This document shows positions 42,623 through 46,599 of a stretch of 46,599 bases of DNA, one piece after another. The number at the start of each line of letters is the position of its first letter. Position 1 is the stretch's first letter. The stretch lies in the NCBI GenBank assembly GCA_005798335.1, contig SYJV01000117.1:1-46599 (forward strand). The letters are read 5' to 3'. Source of the DNA: Planctomycetaceae bacterium (GTDB taxonomy: Bacteria > Planctomycetota > Planctomycetia > Pirellulales > Pirellulaceae). The position numbers were made by a program, and so were the translations under genes. The notes under the pieces are model-generated. The model made no database searches and was not told where the DNA came from. It was given only the letters and a program-made list of their open reading frames with translations.

Positions 42623-44997
42623 AGTTGCGCCACACCACTGTCATAGCTTGCCGCCAGCAACTGGTTATCGGGTGACCACGCTACCGATTGCACAGAGTAC
42701 TGCTGCTGAGGAATAAAAGTGGTCTTCTCCAGGCCAGTGCGCGGGTCCCAAATCTTTATCGTGAAGTCGTGGCTGCCTGTTGCCAACAAAGTGCCGTCGA
42801 GCGAAAACATCGCTGTGAGCACTGTGTCGGTATGACCGCGCAGGACGTGACGCTCTTGACCGCTTGCCACATCCCAGATTCTCACGTGCTTGTCCCAGCT
42901 GGTCGTCGCCAGCGTGTGGCCGTCCGGAGAAAGCGCTAGGGGGAAATGACCGTCCAGTTTCCGTTGCTGCCGCCCCGACGGGAGGTCCCAAAATGTGGCT
43001 GCCGTCGCATCCCATGTTTCACTTAATTCGCCGGTGACCAGCAGCTTGCCGTTGGACGAGAATTCCACACGGTGGACGGGCATGCTCATCCCGATCAGCG
43101 TCGGTGTGGATTTCGCTTGACCGTCGGCAACCTCCCAGAACTTGACACTCCGGTCATCGCTGGCCGTCGCCAACGTTTGACCGTCGGGAGCAAACGCGAC
43201 GCAATTCACTTCGCCGGCGTGTCCACGGAGCGTGTGTCGCAATTGTGCCGTGGCGAGATCCCACAGCTTTGCAGTTCCGTCCTGGCTGGCTGAGGCAAGG
43301 GTCTTCCCATCCAATGATATCGCCACGTGATAAGCCTTGCCCTCGTGACCGTGCAGCGTCGAGCGAGCAGATTGGCCACACAATCCTTTCAAATAGTACC
43401 AGGCAAAGCTGCGCAGATCCTCCTGGTCGAATTTGGGTTCATGTCGAGCGAGCAGGTGACGGACATGAACCACGTCGTTAGTTTGCGATGCAAAATCCCA
43501 CGCATGCCAGGCCAGTTTCATGTCCGACGCATAGAGATAGTGGCGAAGCGATTCCTCGCGCGCCAGAACAAGAGTCTCCTGCTGACGAGCTAAATCTAGC
43601 AGCCGGACAGCCTCGGTAGCTTGACGTTGGGCTTCGAGGTCGCTTGCCACAGCCAAAATGCGTTGGCGCTCGCCTTTAGCCTCGGCCAGAGTTGCGCGCA
43701 CCGCCTGCCAGGTGCTCACGGTGGTGCCGATTATCAGTATTGCAGCGACCAGCAAGGACGTTGCCAGTGCCGTTTTGTTCCTCCGAGCAAATTTCTGGAA
43801 GCGATATGCCATCGATGGCGGGCAGGCTTGAACTGCCTCGTCATTCAAGTAATGCTGCACGTCAGCCGCAAAACCGCTGGCCGATTCGTAGCGGCGGTTG
43901 CGATCTTTTTCCAGGGCTTTCATCACGATCCAGTCAAGTTCGCCGTGAACGGATGACGTGATGCGACGGGGATCGGTACTGCGCCGCTCAGTGACAGTCG
44001 ACAGGGCGCGTGCGTCCAGTGTACTGATCCGAGAACTGGGACGCGGCGGATCTTCTTCACGCAGTCGGCGCTTCTGCTCTTCGAAGTTCGTATTCTTCAG
44101 CATCTCCCTATCGAACGGAGTGGTGCCGGTGAGCAATTCGTAAAGCGTCACACCCAGCGAGTACACATCGCTGCGGGTATCGACGCCCAGTTGGTTCGTT
44201 TCGGCTTGTTCCGGGCTCATGTAGAGCGGAGTTCCGATGTACTGAGAATAGCTAGTGAACTGCATGTGATCGGTAAGCTGCGCGCCGAAAGCTTTGGCGA
44301 TGCCAAAGTCGATAACTTTCGGAACGGCTAACACGTCGAGCATCGTGACCAGTACGTTCGTCGGCTTGAGATCGCGATGGATGATGCCTTTCTGGTGAGC
44401 GTGCTGCACGGCTTGACAGACCGGCAGGAACAGTTCCAGGCGCTCGCGGATCGTGAGACGCTTCTGATCGCAGAATTCGTTAATCGGAATGCCTCGAACT
44501 AGCTCCATTGCAAAGTAAGGTCGTCTCAGTTCCGTTGTTCCCGCATCAATGATCCTCGCAATATTGGGGTGATCCATCAGGGCCAGCGCCTGCCGCTCGG
44601 CATCGAAGCGAGCGATAACCTGACGACTATCCATGCCTGGTTTGACGATCTTTAAAGCCACGAGTCGTCTAACAGGCGTTTGCTGCTCGGCTATGTAGAC
44701 GACGCCCATGCCGCCTTGGCCGATTTCCTCAATCAGCTTGTAGGGGCCAATCTGCGTGCCTGGCTTCTCGGCAATTGACTGGTCGACCGTGGCAGATTCT
44801 TCGCCGGAGAAGATCGAAAGTGGGCATTCCAGAAAATGTTCGACTTCGCCAGGCAATCCCAGCAACTCCACGACACGATCATAGAGCAACACATCCTCGC
44901 CGCAGACCTGATTCAAGTAAGCGGTACGTTCATCCGCCTGCTCAATCTTGCGCGCCTCGTGGAAGATGGCTTCTTCATTTACTGCTAATTGTCGCAT
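42505..44997 (-). CDS. Ser/Thr protein kinase with transmembrane helix and WD40 repeats (frame breaks before the end)
   Basis: From ATG 44997 (longer frame to 45114 rejected). The kinase domain shows IGQGGMGVVY (residues 92-101), Lys116 in VALKIV, HRDLKPTN (207-214), DFG (230-232) and SPE (261-263), so it looks active. A transmembrane helix follows (about 409-430, ATSLLVAAILIIGTTVSTW), then a coiled region and WD40 blades from about 540 (STLHGHEGKAYHVAISLDGK). After REHD the frame drifts; the true continuation is in the next frame (41567-42622), giving a protein of roughly 1150 residues. The ECF sigma gene lies 195 bases upstream, the standard planctomycete arrangement, so kinase and sigma factor are probably one signalling unit. 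A single-base deletion or a sequencing error explains the break. Confidence 0.9.
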   Translation of the reverse strand: MRQLAVNEEAIFHEARKIEQADERTAYLNQVCGEDVLLYDRVVELLGLPGEVEHFLECPLSIFSGEESATVDQSIAEKPGTQIGPYKLIEEIGQGGMGVVYIAEQQTPVRRLVALKIVKPGMDSRQVIARFDAERQALALMDHPNIARIIDAGTTELRRPYFAMELVRGIPINEFCDQKRLTIRERLELFLPVCQAVQHAHQKGIIHRDLKPTNVLVTMLDVLAVPKVIDFGIAKAFGAQLTDHMQFTSYSQYIGTPLYMSPEQAETNQLGVDTRSDVYSLGVTLYELLTGTTPFDREMLKNTNFEEQKRRLREEDPPRPSSRISTLDARALSTVTERRSTDPRRITSSVHGELDWIVMKALEKDRNRRYESASGFAADVQHYLNDEAVQACPPSMAYRFQKFARRNKTALATSLLVAAILIIGTTVSTWQAVRATLAEAKGERQRILAVASDLEAQRQATEAVRLLDLARQQETLVLAREESLRHYLYASDMKLAWHAWDFASQTNDVVHVRHLLARHEPKFDQEDLRSFAWYYLKGLCGQSARSTLHGHEGKAYHVAISLDGKTLASASQDGTAKLWDLATAQLRHTLRGHAGEVNCVAFAPDGQTLATASDDRSVKFWEVADGQAKSTPTLIGMSMPVHRVEFSSNGKLLVTGELSETWDATAATFWDLPSGRQQRKLDGHFPLALSPDGHTLATTSWDKHVRIWDVASGQERHVLRGHTDTVLTAMFSLDGTLLATGSHDFTIKIWDPRTGLEKTTFIPQQQYSVQSVAWSPDNQLLAASYDSGVAQLWELSSGRPQAVFREHDACAPYVSPRTAGRLPALATMGP

Positions 44998-45191
44998 TAC
45001 GTTTAACCTAACCGTGGCGTGCCGTGAAAAGGGTGAAAAGTACGTCACTTGTATATGCATTGAGCTTGTACAAATCGAAAAATACTGGCCACACCGGAAA
45101 CATGATTGCCCCACCTCTAATCACAATGCGAAATCCAGAAGCCAAAACCCTAATGGTTGGTACGCGATTTCCGAAAATAGTCAGAATATCT

Positions 45192-45758
45192 TCAATCGTT
45201 GTTCGTTTTGAAGATTTCGACGCGTAGCCAGTTCTTCGCGTAAGCCCAGTCGTTCTCAGCAGTTGCGATGGAAATGTTCAGTGCTGCTGCGGCTTGCGCG
45301 CTGGTAAGTCCCGCAAAGTAACGGAGCTTGACCAGGGCTGCCTTACGAGCGTCTAATTCTTCCAACTGGGAAAGGGCTTCGTTCAATGCCAGGACATCCA
45401 CGCTGGGGCTCTTGGTGGTTGGTTCTACTTGAGCGAGCTCGATTCGCTCCCGCTCGCCGCCAGCCTTCTTACTTTGTTTGTGACGTGCGACCTCGACCAG
45501 AATCCGCCGCATCGCTTCTGCCGCCGCAGCGAAAAAGTGTCCACGGGAATCCCACCGCTGGTCATTCCCGCTGCCAACGAGCCGCAAATACGCCTCGTGA
45601 ACCAACGCCGTTGCCTGTAGCGTCTGCCCCGGCTTCTCCTGAGCCAGCTTCACCGCAGCCAACTTCCGCAGCTCGTCATACACTAGCGGTAACAACAGTT
45701 CCGCCGACGACGTATCACCGCATTCGACTTGCGACAGGATGTGCGTGAGATCGGACAT
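45192..45758 (-). CDS. ECF RNA polymerase sigma factor (Ser/Thr-kinase-linked type)
   Basis: 188 residues from ATG 45758; the frame opens earlier at 45863 without support. Region 2 covers ELLLPLVYDELRKLAAVKLA, TLQATALVHEAYLRLVG and the RWDSRGHFFAAAAEAMRRIL segment of the PF07638/TIGR02999 group. Region 4 covers LSQLEELDARKAALVKLRYF, AGLTSAQAAAALNISIATAE and NDWAYAKNWLR, the helix-turn-helix that reads the -35 box. Members of this group are typically encoded beside a Ser/Thr kinase, as here. It would direct transcription of a stress or surface regulon; which one cannot be told. Confidence 0.93.
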   Translation of the reverse strand: MSDLTHILSQVECGDTSSAELLLPLVYDELRKLAAVKLAQEKPGQTLQATALVHEAYLRLVGSGNDQRWDSRGHFFAAAAEAMRRILVEVARHKQSKKAGGERERIELAQVEPTTKSPSVDVLALNEALSQLEELDARKAALVKLRYFAGLTSAQAAAALNISIATAENDWAYAKNWLRVEIFKTNND

Positions 45759-46062
45759 AGGCTTGCGATCGAAGGAAGAAGAATCTCGCTGCGTAAGATT
45801 GTAACGGAACGCTCGCTCGCGTGCATCAGGATGTTTGTCCAGAGGCTGACTTCTCTTACCCACAGAGGGTTCAACCTCTGCATTGTCGCCGACAAAAGAC
45901 GAGATCGAAAAGCGGCATGGTTCAAAAAGGGGTCGATCGTATGGAAAATCAAGGCCAAAAAACGTGAATCCGAGCCACGGCGTTGTTGCATAGAACAGCT
46001 ATGTATAGTAGTGTAAGGTACGCGCGTTTTGAGGACTTCTAAAATCCCGGGCAGATGTAACG

Positions 46063-46431
46063 ATGAATGTTACCAAGGATCTTATGGCCGCTTCGGCCAC
46101 GCCAATCGTGTTGGGAATCTTGGACGAAAACGAGAGTTACGGCTACGCCATCCTGAAACGGATCAGCGCGGTGTCCGGTGGCCAGTTGGAATGGACGGAC
46201 GGGATGCTCTACCCGCTGCTGCATCGACTTGAACGTCTGGGGTACGTCAAAGCGCGCTGGCGGGCAGCGGAAACGGGTCGCTTGCGCAAGTACTACAGGA
46301 TCACCAAGCAAGGCCGTGAGGCCCTTGGTACGCAGCGCAGCCAGTGGGAAATGGTTGACAAAGCAATGCGAACCATCTGGCACGAGATGTCCTTGACTGT
46401 ATCGCCCAAGGCAACACCAGTAATAAATTAA
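46063..46431 (+). CDS. PadR family transcriptional regulator
   Basis: 122 residues. The winged helix carries VLGILDENESYGYAILKRIS, LEWTDGMLYPLLHRLERLGY and KYYRITKQGREALGTQ, the standard PadR signature (GYxI, E..G.LYP.L..LE..G, YY.iT..G). It is a DNA-binding repressor, with the C-terminal helix used for dimerisation. In planctomycetes and acidobacteria such genes commonly precede membrane or permease genes; here another frame starts 12 bases after the stop. The 45759-46062 gap between the divergent sigma-factor gene and this one would hold both promoters; I could not assign promoter hexamers there. Confidence 0.92.
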   Translation: MNVTKDLMAASATPIVLGILDENESYGYAILKRISAVSGGQLEWTDGMLYPLLHRLERLGYVKARWRAAETGRLRKYYRITKQGREALGTQRSQWEMVDKAMRTIWHEMSLTVSPKATPVIN

Positions 46432-46442
46432 GGCCACCAATA

Positions 46443-46599
46443 ATGGTAGCTAACAACATGGAAATGGCAGTCGAAAAAAAGGCCAGTCTGGCAGCCAAAA
46501 AGTCGGCCAGTGAAAGGGGGGTGACTTGGGTGTGCCGAGTGGTTCGAGTATGTGGTTTTGCCACTTACACGGACGCACTCGGAGAAACCTATGGTACTC
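46443..46599 (+). CDS. Start of an unknown gene (runs off the window)
   Basis: An open frame from ATG 46443 continues to the window end (52 codons): MVANNMEMAVEKKASLAAKK and then SASERGVTWVCRVVRVCGFA. It starts 12 bases after the PadR stop, so it is probably co-transcribed. The visible part is Lys/Ala-rich at first and has no recognised motif. Genes next to PadR regulators often encode membrane proteins, but that cannot be seen here. Confidence 0.5.
   Translation, partial: MVANNMEMAVEKKASLAAKKSASERGVTWVCRVVRVCGFATYTDALGETYGT

Noticed and set aside
45000-45191. Small gene between sigma factor and kinase
   Set aside because: The short frames on the plus strand have no ribosome site or motif; this is probably the untranslated spacer of the sigma-kinase pair.
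46001-46025. Possible PadR operator (TATGTATAGTAGTGTAAGG)
   Set aside because: It is AT-rich with ATGTATAG/GTGTAAG half-sites, but the symmetry is poor and no second site was found to compare.

Overview
The window reads as chromosomal DNA of a planctomycete, most like the Pirellulales. The evidence is lineage-typical families: two PSD1-type proteins with haem-binding CxxCH motifs (DUF1549/DUF1553), two DUF1501 proteins, a DUF1592/DUF1588 cytochrome-like protein, a DUF1552 protein, a DUF1559 pseudopilin, a giant surface protein with the LEQLEDRRLLA export signal, and an ECF sigma factor next to a Ser/Thr kinase with WD40 repeats. No rRNA, tRNA or CRISPR array was seen.

Layout. 1-511: remnant of an IS91-type element (integrase fragment plus transposase N-terminus). 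787-14690 (minus): a long co-oriented locus read as GntR/FadR regulator, PSD1, DUF1501, DUF1592, DUF1552, an unknown secreted protein and a secreted CocE/S15 hydrolase. Four-helix-bundle (4HB, S23/IVP-like) genes with palindromic repeats interrupt it twice. 15111-20087 (plus, divergent): an unknown protein, a sodium/solute symporter, a class IV aminotransferase, a third 4HB gene and an aldo/keto reductase. With the GntR regulator this looks like a catabolic and uptake locus; the substrate is unknown. 20519-29522: a minus-strand secreted protein, then a plus-strand set of PPC-domain protein, PSD1, DUF1501 and a sialidase-like protein. 29935-32327: membrane protein, lipoprotein, DUF1559 pseudopilin. 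32328-37500: eroded DNA with broken genes (HEAT-repeat fragment, truncated cadherin/dockerin protein, PQQ-propeller remnant, RTX fragment cut by an IS66 remnant). 37751-41371 (minus): a 1206-aa surface protein. 41567-45758 (minus): ECF sigma factor plus kinase/WD40 protein, the latter split by a frameshift. 46063-46599 (plus): PadR regulator and the start of another gene.

The most striking feature is repeat content. At least eight palindromic or MITE-like families lie between, and sometimes inside, genes. All three 4HB genes are bracketed by hairpin repeats. One such array has duplicated the 3' end of the adjacent DUF1501 gene. A 122-bp MITE occurs twice in opposite orientation, once with a perfect 10-bp target duplication. 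Other repeats have been taken into coding sequence: a 184-bp element inside PSD1, and repeat-encoded N-termini on two exported proteins.

Several single-base frameshifts (both broken 4HB genes, kinase/WD40) could be real decay or sequencing error. Only reads could tell.
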